A stretch of 64,000 nucleotides of DNA from Ktedonobacter robiniae. Its GTDB lineage: Bacteria; Chloroflexota; Ktedonobacteria; Ktedonobacterales; Ktedonobacteraceae. The translations under genes and the position numbers were made by a program. The notes under the pieces are model-generated. The model made no database searches, was not told the DNA's origin, and saw only the letters and a list, made by a program, of their open reading frames with translations. Shown here one piece after another: positions 43,513 through 53,074 of this stretch. The first letter of the stretch is position 1. Each line of letters starts with the position of its first letter. The stretch lies in the NCBI RefSeq assembly GCF_016587375.1, contig NZ_BNJG01000004.1, forward strand, positions 248,001 through 312,000, given 5' to 3'.

Positions 43513-44793
43513 AACCTGCGCTCGCTCCAGGGGTACGACATGGATATCGACATTGACATGCAAACGCAGCAACTTATTGACGACCGAGCCGAAGAAAAAC
43601 TCCTCCAGGCGAGTGTGCGTCGGTTGGCCGATGACCAGTTGCGTAATCCGTTGCTCGCGCGAGACCTGGGCCAGGGCGGTCGCAATGTCGCTGCTCTTGA
43701 GGCGTACGACTTCAGCTCCAAGGTCCTCCGCGAACAGAGCATGTTCCTCCAGGCACTGCTTCGCCTCTTCAAGGTATCTCTTTGCTCCACTGCCATATTT
43801 AAGGAAAGCCAGGATCTGGCGTTGCAGAGCCGTATATCCCTCAAGTTCGATAGAGACCGCGACCAGGTCCGCGTGCAGACCATGAGCCAGGCGCCAGGCG
43901 TCACGAATAATGAGTCGGCTCTGAACGCGATGATCGAATCCGACCAGCACACGCTCATTGGTAGCCCAGGCGCCGGTAATGGCATGCCCGGTCATATATG
44001 CCTGTAGCTGTGACTCGGCTTTATTGGCTGTCAGGCGCAGGGCGATCTCGCGCAGGGCCGTCAGGTTGCCCTCGCGAAAGAAATTCTTCAGCGCAGGCTC
44101 AATACGCTCGGGTGGATAAATATTGCCATGCAGCATTCGCTGTCGCAATGCACTGGGGGCTATATCGACCAGTTCTACTTCATCAGCCTGGTCGAGAATC
44201 GAGTCGGGGAGCGTCTCACGCACGCGAATGCCGGTGATATTCTCAACCAGGTCATTCAGACTCTCCAGATGTTGGACGTTGAGTGTTGTAATCACATCGA
44301 TGCCGGCATCCAGAAGTTCCTGCACATCTTTATAGCGTTTGCGATGCTTCGAACCCGAAACATTGGTATGCGCCAGTTCATCAACAAGTGCGACTTGGGG
44401 ATGCCGTGCTATAACAGCATCCGTATTCATCTCCTCCAATATCACTCCACGGTACTCGATCTTCTTGCGCGGCACAATCTCCAGGTCGCCAATCTGCTCG
44501 GCGGTATTCTGGCGCTTATGTGTCTCGACATAGCCAATCACAACATTGGTGCCACGCTCTTTCCGTCGTCGCCCCTCGTTAAGCATGGCATAGGTCTTAC
44601 CTACGCCAGCGGAGGCGCCTAGATACACGCGGAGACGACCACGTCCTGGCGTCGGATCGCTCACATCGTCGAGTGACGTAGGGGATGGAACCCCTACGTC
44701 ACTATCGCGTAGTTTATACCGATTCAGCAGCGCTTCAGGATCTAGGCGTCCATCCTCACGCCGATTATTATTAGGATTTGACGTGTCCATCAT
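43507..44793 (-). CDS. kdpD: KdpD-like sensor (N-KdpD plus Usp) without histidine kinase
   Basis: 428 residues, less than half of a full KdpD. The KdpD N-terminal domain has Walker A GASAGVGKT (59-67), Walker B VALVDELAHTN and the family run ITTLNVQHLESLNDLVENIT. A universal-stress domain follows (about 280-425: RVLVGFDHRVQSRLIIRDAW, ITQLVIGQPTHTRLEEFFFG). The four membrane helices and the kinase are missing; the frame ends cleanly in a terminator. Similar short KdpD proteins are known in Anabaena and Deinococcus. Probably senses nucleotides or K+ and controls KdpFABC by protein contact. 18 nt after kdpC. Confidence 0.92.
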   Translation of the reverse strand: MMDTSNPNNNRREDGRLDPEALLNRYKLRDSDVGVPSPTSLDDVSDPTPGRGRLRVYLGASAGVGKTYAMLNEGRRRKERGTNVVIGYVETHKRQNTAEQIGDLEIVPRKKIEYRGVILEEMNTDAVIARHPQVALVDELAHTNVSGSKHRKRYKDVQELLDAGIDVITTLNVQHLESLNDLVENITGIRVRETLPDSILDQADEVELVDIAPSALRQRMLHGNIYPPERIEPALKNFFREGNLTALREIALRLTANKAESQLQAYMTGHAITGAWATNERVLVGFDHRVQSRLIIRDAWRLAHGLHADLVAVSIELEGYTALQRQILAFLKYGSGAKRYLEEAKQCLEEHALFAEDLGAEVVRLKSSDIATALAQVSREQRITQLVIGQPTHTRLEEFFFGSVVNKLLRLHVNVDIHVVPLERAQVN

Positions 44794-44811
44794 TATCCTG
44801 ATATTACTAAC

Positions 44812-45408
44812 TTATTTACCGTCTAGCGCTAAATTAAGCTCAAGGACATTCACATGCTCCTCGCCCAGAATCCCCAGGAACCGCCCCTGGACATGCTTCA
44901 TGACCAATGCCCGTACCTGGTCCTCACTCATACCTCGCTCTTTAGCGATGCGTGGTACCTGGAAGAGGGCGCCCGCGACCGAAATGTCTGGGTCCAGGCC
45001 CGAACCCGAAGTGGTCACCAGGTCAACCGGCACTGGAACACCAGGGTTCTCTTTTTGCAGTTCCTTCACCCGTTCCTGAACAGCATCCTGTAGATTTTTG
45101 TTCGTAGGACCCAGGTTTGATGCAGCAGAGTTCTGCGCATTGTATGGCTCACTCTTACTACTATCGGTCACAGAGACCGTCGCGGAGGGACGACCATGAA
45201 AGTATTTCGGCGCGGTCCAGTACTGCCCGATCAGGTCTGAGCCAATCACCTGTCCATTAACGGTGTGCAAGCTACCGTTGGCCTGGGAGGGGAAAAGCAG
45301 TTGCGCCAGGCCCGTTACAATACCAGGATAGAGTAACCCCGTGACCACTGTCAACAAAAGGGTCAGCACTATCGCTGGACGAATTTGCTTCTTCATCTCA
45401 AGAGCCAT
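44812..45408 (-). CDS. kdpC: Potassium-transporting ATPase subunit C
   Basis: 198 residues from ATG 45408, which has GGAGAGAG directly upstream; an in-frame start at 45426 lacks one. One N-terminal membrane helix (AIVLTLLLTVVTGLLYPGIV) and an extracytoplasmic domain with the family marks NGQVIGSDLIGQ, YFHGRPSAT, SGSGLDPDIS and RVLNVLELNLAL-like end. Stabilises the KdpA-KdpB complex. Starts 21 nt after kdpB. Confidence 0.96.
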   Translation of the reverse strand: MALEMKKQIRPAIVLTLLLTVVTGLLYPGIVTGLAQLLFPSQANGSLHTVNGQVIGSDLIGQYWTAPKYFHGRPSATVSVTDSSKSEPYNAQNSAASNLGPTNKNLQDAVQERVKELQKENPGVPVPVDLVTTSGSGLDPDISVAGALFQVPRIAKERGMSEDQVRALVMKHVQGRFLGILGEEHVNVLELNLALDGK

Positions 45409-45429
45409 GTCTCTCTCCTTCCGCAACTC

Positions 45430-47568
45430 CTACGCGAGATGCAACAACACGAGCAGCAGGTCAATCAATTTAATGCCAATAAATGGGACAATCAAACCAC
45501 CTACGCCGTAGATGAGCAGGTTACGCCGCAGCAGTGGACCCGCCCCTAGCGGCTTGTAGTTGACGCCACGCAGGGCCAGCGGAATCAAGAGAATAATGAT
45601 GATCGCGTTAAAGATGACTGCCGAGAGAATCGCGCTATGTGGCGTTGCCAGATGCATAATATTGAGCGCATTCAGCACCGGGAACGCTACCGAGAACATC
45701 GCCGGAATAATGGCGAAGTATTTGGCGACATCGTTAGCAATACTAAAGGTGGTCAACGCGCCACGCGTCATGAGTAACTGCTTCCCAACCTCGACGACTT
45801 CGATCAACTTAGTCGGATTCGAGTCCAGGTCGACCATGTTCGCGGCCTCTTTCGCCGCCTGGGTGCCTGTATTCATGGCCACGCCAACATCTGCCTGTGC
45901 CAGGGCGGGGGCATCATTAGTGCCATCACCGGTCATGGCCACCAGGCGACCACCCGCCTGCTGCTCCCCGATCAGCTTCATCTTGGTCTCGGGCGTGGCC
46001 TGAGCCAGGAAGTCATCGACACCAGCCTCTTTGGCGATAGCGCCTGCGGTCAACGGATTGTCGCCTGTGATCATGATGGTGCGAATACCCATCTTGCGCA
46101 ACTGCTCAAAGCGCTCACGCATACCACCCTTGACGATATCCTTTAGCTCGATTACACCGAGCAAGCGCGCCGAACCATTGGCGCCGCCATTGTCGGCAAC
46201 CACGAGCGGCGTACTACCAGCTCGCGCAATATCCTCTACCAACTGCGTCAGCTCTTCGCTGGCAGAGCCACCATTCTCAGCTGCATATCGATTAAGGGCA
46301 TCACCAGCACCTTTACGAATCGAGCGTGTACCAGTCCTGGTTTGGAAATCGACCCCACTCATGCGTGTCTGAGCCGAGAAAGGGATAAAGATCGCCTCAT
46401 CTGTATTGGCAGAAATCTGCAGATCATACTGCTCTTCGGCAAGCTTAACAATGGAGCGGCCCTCGGGCGTCTCATCAGCCAGGCTGGAGAGCAGAGCCGC
46501 CTCAGCCAGCTCGCGCTCTTCAATGCCCTTCAGAGGCACAAAGCGGCTCGCCATGCGGTTACCCAGAGTGATCGTACCTGTCTTATCCAGCAGCAACACA
46601 TCCACGTCACCCGCAGCCTCAACGGCGCGTCCGCTCATCGCCAGCACATTGCGCTGCACCATGCGGTCCATGCCCGCGATACCAATCGCAGAGAGCAGAC
46701 CACCAATGGTCGTCGGGATAAGACAGACCAGCAATGCGATCAGGGTCGTAATCGCCACCGGGCTGCCCGAGTAAATGGCGAACGGCTCCAAGGTGATGAC
46801 CGCCAGCATAAAGATGATCGTCAGGCTGGCCAGCAGGATGTTGAGCGCGATCTCATTTGGCGTCTTCTGGCGCGCTGCCCCCTCGACCAGGGCAATCATG
46901 CGATCCAGGAACGACTCACCAGGGTTGGCACTGATGCGCACCACGATCCAGTCAGAGAGCACCCGCGTGCCGCCAGTGACCGCGCTACGATCACCACCAC
47001 TCTCGCGAATCACGGGTGCGGACTCACCCGTGATCGCCGACTCATCAACCGAGGCCACACCCTCAATGACATCGCCATCACCTGGAATCACCTCGCCAGC
47101 CTCGACCAGGACCAGGTCACCCTTGCGCAGATCGGGCGCCTGTACCTCGGTAAAACCTGCCTGGCGCTCGCTTGTCTTCAGGCGCTTCGCCATCATGGAG
47201 GTACGTGTGCTGCGCAGCGCGTCGGCCTGGGCCTTACCACGCCCCTCGGCCATGGCCTCGGCGAAGTTAGCGAAGATTACCGTAAACCAGAGCCAGAAGG
47301 CGACGCCCAGAGTAAACCACATCTCGCTTACAGGGCCTTGAAGTAGCAGCCGCACCCACTCAATCGTCGTAATGACGCTACCTACCTCGACCACAAACAT
47401 GACCGGGTTTTTCAACTGCCAGCGTGGATCCAGCTTTTTCAATGAATCGACCATCGCCCGGCGAAGGATCGGACCATTGAAGATGGAGCTGGCGCTCTTG
47501 CGTCGTGTCTTCCACTGCTTCGACTCTAATGACTCTGTCTGCTCTATGGTATCAGTCTCTATACTCAT
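45430..47568 (-). CDS. kdpB: Potassium-transporting P-type ATPase subunit B
   Basis: 712 residues, full length. P-type marks: TGES (180-183), phosphorylation site D328 in LLDKTGTITLG, TGDNPLTA and MTGDGTNDAPALAQADVGVA in the hinge. Seven or so membrane helices, including the family segment LVCLIPTTIGGLLSAIG. Hydrolyses ATP to drive K+ uptake through KdpA. Starts 4 nt after kdpA; the only candidate ribosome-binding site (AAGGTG) is inside kdpA, so translation is probably coupled. A 334-codon antisense frame here is a shadow. Confidence 0.97.
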   Translation of the reverse strand: MSIETDTIEQTESLESKQWKTRRKSASSIFNGPILRRAMVDSLKKLDPRWQLKNPVMFVVEVGSVITTIEWVRLLLQGPVSEMWFTLGVAFWLWFTVIFANFAEAMAEGRGKAQADALRSTRTSMMAKRLKTSERQAGFTEVQAPDLRKGDLVLVEAGEVIPGDGDVIEGVASVDESAITGESAPVIRESGGDRSAVTGGTRVLSDWIVVRISANPGESFLDRMIALVEGAARQKTPNEIALNILLASLTIIFMLAVITLEPFAIYSGSPVAITTLIALLVCLIPTTIGGLLSAIGIAGMDRMVQRNVLAMSGRAVEAAGDVDVLLLDKTGTITLGNRMASRFVPLKGIEERELAEAALLSSLADETPEGRSIVKLAEEQYDLQISANTDEAIFIPFSAQTRMSGVDFQTRTGTRSIRKGAGDALNRYAAENGGSASEELTQLVEDIARAGSTPLVVADNGGANGSARLLGVIELKDIVKGGMRERFEQLRKMGIRTIMITGDNPLTAGAIAKEAGVDDFLAQATPETKMKLIGEQQAGGRLVAMTGDGTNDAPALAQADVGVAMNTGTQAAKEAANMVDLDSNPTKLIEVVEVGKQLLMTRGALTTFSIANDVAKYFAIIPAMFSVAFPVLNALNIMHLATPHSAILSAVIFNAIIIILLIPLALRGVNYKPLGAGPLLRRNLLIYGVGGLIVPFIGIKLIDLLLVLLHLA

Positions 47569-47572
47569 TTTT

Positions 47573-49305
47573 TTAAAACACCTTGCCCGACAGCATCAGC
47601 AAATGCTCAACGATTGGTCCTAGCGCATAGGCCGGGAAGTAGGTCAACGCGCCTACGATAATTACCACACCCACCAGCAGGCTGACAAACAGCGGGCCAG
47701 TAGTTGGGAAGGTACCAGCATTGGCGGGCACCACTCTCTTCGTGACCAGCGAACCGGCCAGGGCCATCACCGGAATGACGAAGAGGAAACGTCCTACCAG
47801 CATCGCGAACGAAAGCGTCCAGTTATATAAATTGGTGTTCGCCGAGAGGCCCGCAAAGGCTGAACCATTGTTGCCGGTACCAGACGTATAGGCGTAGAGA
47901 ATCTCTGACAAACCATGCGGTCCCGAATTGAGAATAGAGCTTGTCCCTGCTGGCAGAACACTCGCGATGGCTGAGAAGCCAAGGATGCTCGCCGGAAGTA
48001 TCAGGATAGCCAGCGCGGCCATCTTCATCTCTTTCTGCTCAATCTTCTTCCCAAGGTATTCAGGGGTGCGCCCAACCATCAGGCCAGCAATAAAGACTGC
48101 CAGAATGGCGAAGATCAGCATACCGTAGAGACCTGAGCCAACACCACCAAAGACGATTTCACCCAGGGCAATATTAGCGAGTGGAACCAGGCCCCCCAGC
48201 GGCGTGTAGCTATCATGGAAGCCATTCACCGCCCCGCATGAGGCGTCAGTAGTAATTACCGCGAAGAGCGTGGATTGCGCGATGCCAAAGCGCACCTCTT
48301 TGCCCTCCATATTGCCACCCACCTGCTGAGCCGTCACCGCTTGATTGGCGCCAAGCTTCGTCAACATAGGGTTGCCGACCTGCTCCATGGGCAATGCCAC
48401 CGCGACGCCGAGCAGGAAGAGCGCAAACATGGCGTACCAGATCGCCCAACCTTGCTTCGTATTGCCAACCATACGGCCAAACATATAGACGAGACCAGCG
48501 GGAATCGCGAAGATGGCCAACATTTCAAGCATGTTGGTGATGACATTGGGATTCTCAAAGGGATGCGCCGAGTTGGCATTGAAGAAGCCACCGCCATTCG
48601 TGCCAAACTCTTTAATGAACTCCTGGGAGGCCACAGGTCCTTGCGCGATAGTTTGTGTGACGCCATCAAGCGTGTGAACAACCGTATAAGCATTAAAGTT
48701 CTGCACCACGCCCTGCGAAACCAGGACCAGGGCACCAATAATACTGATGGGCAACAGGATGTACAGAATACAGCGTGTTACATCAACCCAAAAGTTGCCC
48801 AGGTGCTGCGCGCTCCGACGCGACAGGCCACGAATAAAGGCCACGGCCAGCGCAATACCCGTCGCAGCCGAGACAAAGTTATGGAACGCGAGGCCCGCCA
48901 TCTGGGTCAGATAACTCATGGTCTGCTCGCCGGTATAGGCCTGCCAGTTGGTATTGGTCGTAAAACTGGCGGCCGTATTAAATGCCAGGCCGGGAGCGAC
49001 CGCCCCATTTGCTGGGGATTGAAAGGCAGCCACTGCTGGGTGCGCTCAAGCAAATAGAGCAACAACATGCCAGCTATGCTAAAAAGCAGCATTGAGATAG
49101 TGTAGCCAGTCCAGCGCTGCTCTTCCTCCTTGCGTACTCCGCAAAGCTTGTAGAAGAGGCGCTCTACCGGCACCAGCACAGGCGAGAGCCAGGTACGCTC
49201 ACCTGCAAAGACCCTGGTCATGTAAAGTCCCAGCGGTTTGGTGACCAGAACCAGGAGCACTACATAGACAAGCACCTGCAAGATCGCATTCATCGTCACA
49301 GGCAT
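47573..49305 (-). pseudogene. kdpA: Potassium-transporting ATPase subunit A, reading frame interrupted
   Basis: The K+-selective pore subunit. From ATG 49305 the N-terminal part (AILQVLVYVVLLVLVTKPLG, GVRKEEEQRWTGYT, WLPFNPQQMG) runs 101 codons, then leaves frame at a run of four G (plus-strand C run 49003-49006). The other frame continues VAPGLAFNTAASFTTNTNWQ and all remaining pore motifs (GTNGGGFFNANSAHPFENPN) to 47573. One extra G restores about 577 residues, the normal length. All motifs are conserved, so a sequence error, a very recent mutation or frameshifting are the options. Confidence 0.88.
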
Positions 49306-49343
49306 AATTTTTTCAACCTCACCTCAATCTTTAACATACGTCT

Positions 49344-49439
49344 TTAAAATTTCTCGGGCATCAACAGGGCAATCGCGAGATAGACGATAAGCCCCAAAGC
49401 AATTATGCCCACCAGGATATACTCTATAGGCGAATTCAT
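49344..49439 (-). CDS. kdpF: KdpF small membrane subunit
   Basis: 31 residues, one membrane helix: MNSPIEYILVGIIALGLIVY then a tail ending LMPEKF, the classic KdpF ending (hPE[KR]F). It stabilises the KdpFABC complex in the membrane. AGAGG lies 7 nt upstream. Positioned directly before kdpA, as in other kdp operons. Confidence 0.9.
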   Translation of the reverse strand: MNSPIEYILVGIIALGLIVYLAIALLMPEKF

Positions 49440-49451
49440 TTTTGACCTCTG

Positions 49452-49547
49452 CTACAAACGATCACAGACATAGGTAAAGCCAATACAAACAAAGAAAAAA
49501 GCGACCGTTGCGATCACGACAACCAGGTCAAGCACGATATCGGACAT
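49452..49547 (-). CDS. Small membrane protein preceding kdpF
   Basis: 31 residues, one membrane helix: MSDIVLDLVVVIATVAFFFV then CIGFTYVCDRL. Short proteins ending in a Y/F-V-x-x-C-D-R-[LI] pattern are common just upstream of kdpF in other phyla, so I take it as a genuine kdp-associated protein of unknown role. A strong GGAGGGAAAGG precedes the ATG. Confidence 0.75.
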   Translation of the reverse strand: MSDIVLDLVVVIATVAFFFVCIGFTYVCDRL

Positions 49548-49573
49548 TGGTTCCTTTCCCTCCTCATTTCCTG

Positions 49574-49999
49574 CTAGTCACTTGTCTTCACTTCGCGGAC
49601 ATGCTTCGTCGCCGCGTTGGCAGCCAATCGGATAAGCGCATCCATTGGAAACGGCTTGGGCAGATAGGCCAGCGGGTGAAACTCCGCCAATCGACGAGGA
49701 CTGACGCGTACCGCAGATAGGATCACAACTGGAAGTTTTTCGACCGGTATACTCCCCTCTTTCCGGCAAGGCACAAGCAGGTGTTCCTGCTGGGCGATGC
49801 GTAGTACATCCCAGCCCGTGTGCTCAGAGAGATTAATATCCAGGAGCACCAGGTCAAACGACTCCGCACGCAAATGAGCAAGCGCATCTTCGGCGGCACA
49901 GGCGCACCATACACTGTGTCCCCGAGCTACCAGGTTCTGCTCAATCAGACTGCGTAACATGGCGTCGTCTTCCACTAGAAGAATATGTGCTTGCTGCAT
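49574..49999 (-). CDS. Receiver-only response regulator heading the kdp operon
   Basis: 141 residues, a single CheY-like receiver without DNA-binding domain. Acidic pocket VEDD near residue 9-12, phosphoacceptor D54 (VLLDINL) and lysine in YLPKPF. An insertion before strand 4 (QQEHLLVPCRKEGSIPVEKL) is unusual. I start at ATG 49999; an upstream start at 50071 adds 24 unlike residues. It lies 26 nt before the small kdp membrane protein gene, so it is likely co-transcribed. Being output-less it should act through protein contact, perhaps with the kinase-less KdpD (inference). Confidence 0.85.
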   Translation of the reverse strand: MQQAHILLVEDDAMLRSLIEQNLVARGHSVWCACAAEDALAHLRAESFDLVLLDINLSEHTGWDVLRIAQQEHLLVPCRKEGSIPVEKLPVVILSAVRVSPRRLAEFHPLAYLPKPFPMDALIRLAANAATKHVREVKTSD

Positions 50000-50224
50000 C
50001 TCAAGGCCCCTCGTTGAATGGTGAGTACGGGTAGACGTGGTACACGTATAGAAGGAAGTTGTGAGGCCCAACAGCGAATGTCATGTGTCCAGCCACCTTG
50101 CATCCGCCAGGCTATTGGGCATCTCAGCGTTTTCCTGGACACATCGTATCGCTTATTCGCTCAGAGTGGCATCAAGAGAGGAGAGAGACAACTAAAAATT
50201 TGCTCAATACTTTGAATTTTTTTA

Positions 50225-51205
50225 TCAGGCTTCAACAACTGGGTTCATTGCATTCTCATAGGAAACGAGGACCTTTAATGGGCGAATCTCACCTAGCGCC
50301 AACCGCTCAAACGTTGAGATCAGCTCAGCGCGAGCTACGCGCAATTCAAAAAGTTGCTCCAGGCATGTCGCGTACTGCTGCACATGGCGAAAATACCATG
50401 CGGCATGAGTGTGATAATCCCAACCATCACTCGATCCAACGATATGCAGCTCTTTCTCATGAAAGTCAGAGGTCAGTACAAGCGGCTCAATATTTCCATC
50501 GGCAGTGATGCAGATGCGCCCATGGTGTTGAACCTGCTTTTGAAGGAGAGCAAATGCCTCGTTGCGGCTGGAGCACTCGAAGGCAACAGCATATTCCCTA
50601 CTCTCGCTGGGCATATCCTGTGAACGCCAAACATGTTGTGCACCTAACAGGCGTGCCAATGCGTGCCTCTCTGCCAGTGGTTCTACCACATCGACCTGGA
50701 CCACACCATAGGCACGCAAAATAAAGAGTGTTAGCAGCCCAATCACACCAGAACCAGTGATAAGGGCTATTTCCTCCGGCCTGGGAGCGACCTTACGCAC
50801 GCCCTTGGCTGTATCGCACGTCAAAATACTCAAAATCGCGAGCGCATCAGAGACCCCATCAGGCACTACGATAACCTGCGTTTCTGGTACGACTGCATAC
50901 GTGTGATGTCCATAAAAAGCTACAACACGCTCTCCGCGCCGAACTCGCTGTACCGCAGAACCACAAGCCACTACAATGCCTACGCTCTCATAACCCACGC
51001 TTCGTGGATAGTGAGGAAGACGACTGGCACGCGAGTTGCCCCTATATAGGGGCAACTCACTACCAATACTAATGGCTCCCGTGCTGGTTTGCACCAGAAC
51101 GTCGTGTGGGCCAAGAGGTGGCAGTTCTTCGGTGATCCACGCCAACCTCCTGGGAGCGGTGAGATACAGGCGCGAAGTTGTACGTGCTCTATTGTTTGAT
51201 TCCAT
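50225..51205 (-). CDS. Zinc-type alcohol dehydrogenase-like (MDR) oxidoreductase
   Basis: 326 residues of the medium-chain dehydrogenase superfamily. GroES-like part: GPHDVLVQTSTGAISIGSEL, HYPRSVGYESVGIVVACG, RVRRGERVVAFYGH. Nucleotide-binding loop ITGSGVIGLL. The usual catalytic and structural zinc cysteines are not obvious, so it may be a zinc-free reductase similar to those handling bacteriochlorophyllide or threonine-like substrates. GGAAG precedes ATG 51205; the longer frame to 51307 enters the upstream gene. It lies 64 nt after a serine hydrolase gene, likely in one operon. Confidence 0.83.
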   Translation of the reverse strand: MESNNRARTTSRLYLTAPRRLAWITEELPPLGPHDVLVQTSTGAISIGSELPLYRGNSRASRLPHYPRSVGYESVGIVVACGSAVQRVRRGERVVAFYGHHTYAVVPETQVIVVPDGVSDALAILSILTCDTAKGVRKVAPRPEEIALITGSGVIGLLTLFILRAYGVVQVDVVEPLAERHALARLLGAQHVWRSQDMPSESREYAVAFECSSRNEAFALLQKQVQHHGRICITADGNIEPLVLTSDFHEKELHIVGSSDGWDYHTHAAWYFRHVQQYATCLEQLFELRVARAELISTFERLALGEIRPLKVLVSYENAMNPVVEA

Positions 51206-51269
51206 GAAGAAACTCTTCCTTTTTTGCTCTTTTACCATACTTTCAGAGCAAATAGAACAAATGCAGATG

Positions 51270-52892
51270 CTATGGCGTAAACGTGCGGAAATAGTCGCCA
51301 CCCGCAATGCTCGCTCGTAAGGCCCGCTGGCTCACCACTGTGTCGAAGTGGATGCATTCAGGTTCGTACTCCTCTTCACCAATGCGGAAGGAGCTTGAGG
51401 CGTTGTCAAGCGCAGTGAGTTTCTTTTCCTCTCCGGAAGGATAGATGAATATCAGCGCTCCTTTACGCAACACAATGCGAAAATTGCTCAGCCAGGGATT
51501 GTAGGAACGATAGTGGCCGACATAGGTCTCCCAATGTGGAGGAGGAGTAAATGTAGTGGATGCCATAGCTTGCTCACTCACATACCAGTCTGAACCATGA
51601 TAGAGTTCGATGATCTTGCCTTTGTCGCGTACAAAGCGGAGAGGATAGAGCGCAAAAGCGGGATGATCTGTGTAGAAGACATCGGGCGAGGCATTAAGCC
51701 TTGCCAGTAGAATCCCCTCGCCTTGATACTCAAGCCTCAATTGCCCCTTTTCATGGGTGATAACAAGTACCTTGTCGTTGTCGCCACAACGATATGTCCC
51801 TGTATATTCAGCCACGTGTTCGATGGGGAGTGCTGTAGAGAGGGCTGGAGGCTCTGGCAATGTTTCTCCAAGAGAAGCAGCACGCAACAGTTTAAGCGCA
51901 AAGTTGGCGATGCCAAAAGGATTTGCTGGGCCATTGACGAAGATGATTGTCCCCAGGCCAAGCTCAGGATCTGCCAGGAGGATGGAGCGATAGCCAACCA
52001 TCTCCCCATGATGTCCAATCGCCCTACTACCATCTCGCTCACTGGTAAACAAGCCGTAGCCATAAAAGGCGCCTTTTTCCATCTGTATCAAGCGTTGTGT
52101 CATCAGGTGATAGTTTGCCTCGGAGAGGACCTGTGACCCCTGTCCTTTGTTGAGAAGTAGGCGCAGATAGATTGCCAGGTCGGCGGCTGTCGCAGCAATG
52201 CTGCCATCTCCAGCTCCACACTCAAGCCAGGTCGCAGGCGCAAGAGCGCTTGCGGTAAGGTTGGGACGATCATCATAAAAATACTCATACCCAACGGCCA
52301 GGCGTTTGCGTGTCTCATGTGTGAACACCGGCTCAGTAGCATGCATACCCAGGGGCGTCAGAAGACGCTCTTGCAGAATCTGCGCGTATGGCTGGTGGAG
52401 TAGTTCTTCCAGCAGATAGCCGAGTGCCTGATAGGCAACGTTAGAGTAATGGTAATGGGTGCCTGGCGCGGAGGCCGCCGTGGTTTCACGTAAGGCCCAT
52501 GTGCTATAGCGGGAACTTGGCGCAAAATCTACCCCAGAGGTGATACCAGCCGTGTGACTCAGCAGATGGTGTACGGTAATGGGTTCATAGGTAGACTGCA
52601 CTTGAAACCAGGGGAGATAGCGCGTCACAGGCGCGTGCAGATCGAGACGTCCCTCAGCCTGCAATTGCAGAAGGAGCATGGAGGTAAATGATTTGCTAAT
52701 GGAGCCGATTTCAAAGAGCGTATCAGGGGTTACAGGGGCGCGCGTGGCAATATCAGCAAAGCCGTACGTAAAAACGCGCAGCAAGTGTTCCCGATCCGTA
52801 AGGGCCACTACCATACCAGGAATGTTTGCTTGCTGTATTTTCTCTTCAAGAAAATGATCCAGAGCGGCATAGGCTGGAGCAAGATTGACCAT
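51270..52892 (-). CDS. Beta-lactamase-fold serine hydrolase with C-terminal domain
   Basis: 540 residues. Class C beta-lactamase/DD-peptidase fold: S64-x-x-K67 (GSISKS), the YSN tyrosine motif in HYHYSNVAY and the HxG-type GHHGEMVGY. Residues from about 380 form a beta-rich extra domain (VAEYTGTYRCGDND, HYRSYNPWLSNFRIV). No signal peptide is evident, so it is probably a cytosolic esterase or peptidase of unknown substrate rather than a resistance enzyme. Divergent from the YciI-like gene. Confidence 0.88.
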   Translation of the reverse strand: MVNLAPAYAALDHFLEEKIQQANIPGMVVALTDREHLLRVFTYGFADIATRAPVTPDTLFEIGSISKSFTSMLLLQLQAEGRLDLHAPVTRYLPWFQVQSTYEPITVHHLLSHTAGITSGVDFAPSSRYSTWALRETTAASAPGTHYHYSNVAYQALGYLLEELLHQPYAQILQERLLTPLGMHATEPVFTHETRKRLAVGYEYFYDDRPNLTASALAPATWLECGAGDGSIAATAADLAIYLRLLLNKGQGSQVLSEANYHLMTQRLIQMEKGAFYGYGLFTSERDGSRAIGHHGEMVGYRSILLADPELGLGTIIFVNGPANPFGIANFALKLLRAASLGETLPEPPALSTALPIEHVAEYTGTYRCGDNDKVLVITHEKGQLRLEYQGEGILLARLNASPDVFYTDHPAFALYPLRFVRDKGKIIELYHGSDWYVSEQAMASTTFTPPPHWETYVGHYRSYNPWLSNFRIVLRKGALIFIYPSGEEKKLTALDNASSSFRIGEEEYEPECIHFDTVVSQRALRASIAGGDYFRTFTP

Positions 52893-53074
52893 GATTTGCT
52901 ATCCTTCTCAGCGTTTTTATAGAAAGTGTATCATATTGACGGCCAGCAAAGGATGCACCTTCAAGCTCAGTTCCTCTGGCACAGCACAGCCAGTCTCCAC
53001 TCAAGTTCTGGTGGTATAATGCTATTTTGGCGGCGCAATGTTTTTTTGCAATTGAGAGAGTAGAGAAAGAGCTT

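Noticed and set aside
46342..47346. 334-codon plus-strand frame opposite kdpB
   Set aside because: His/Arg/Gln-rich translation without domains, antisense to a gene with all P-type ATPase motifs.
48275..49057. 260-codon plus-strand frame opposite kdpA
   Set aside because: Composition typical of an antisense shadow, no ribosome-binding site, covers kdpA pore motifs.
51270..52892. Reading the serine hydrolase as a beta-lactamase resistance gene
   Set aside because: It lacks a signal peptide and carries an extra C-terminal domain, so esterase or peptidase activity is more likely.
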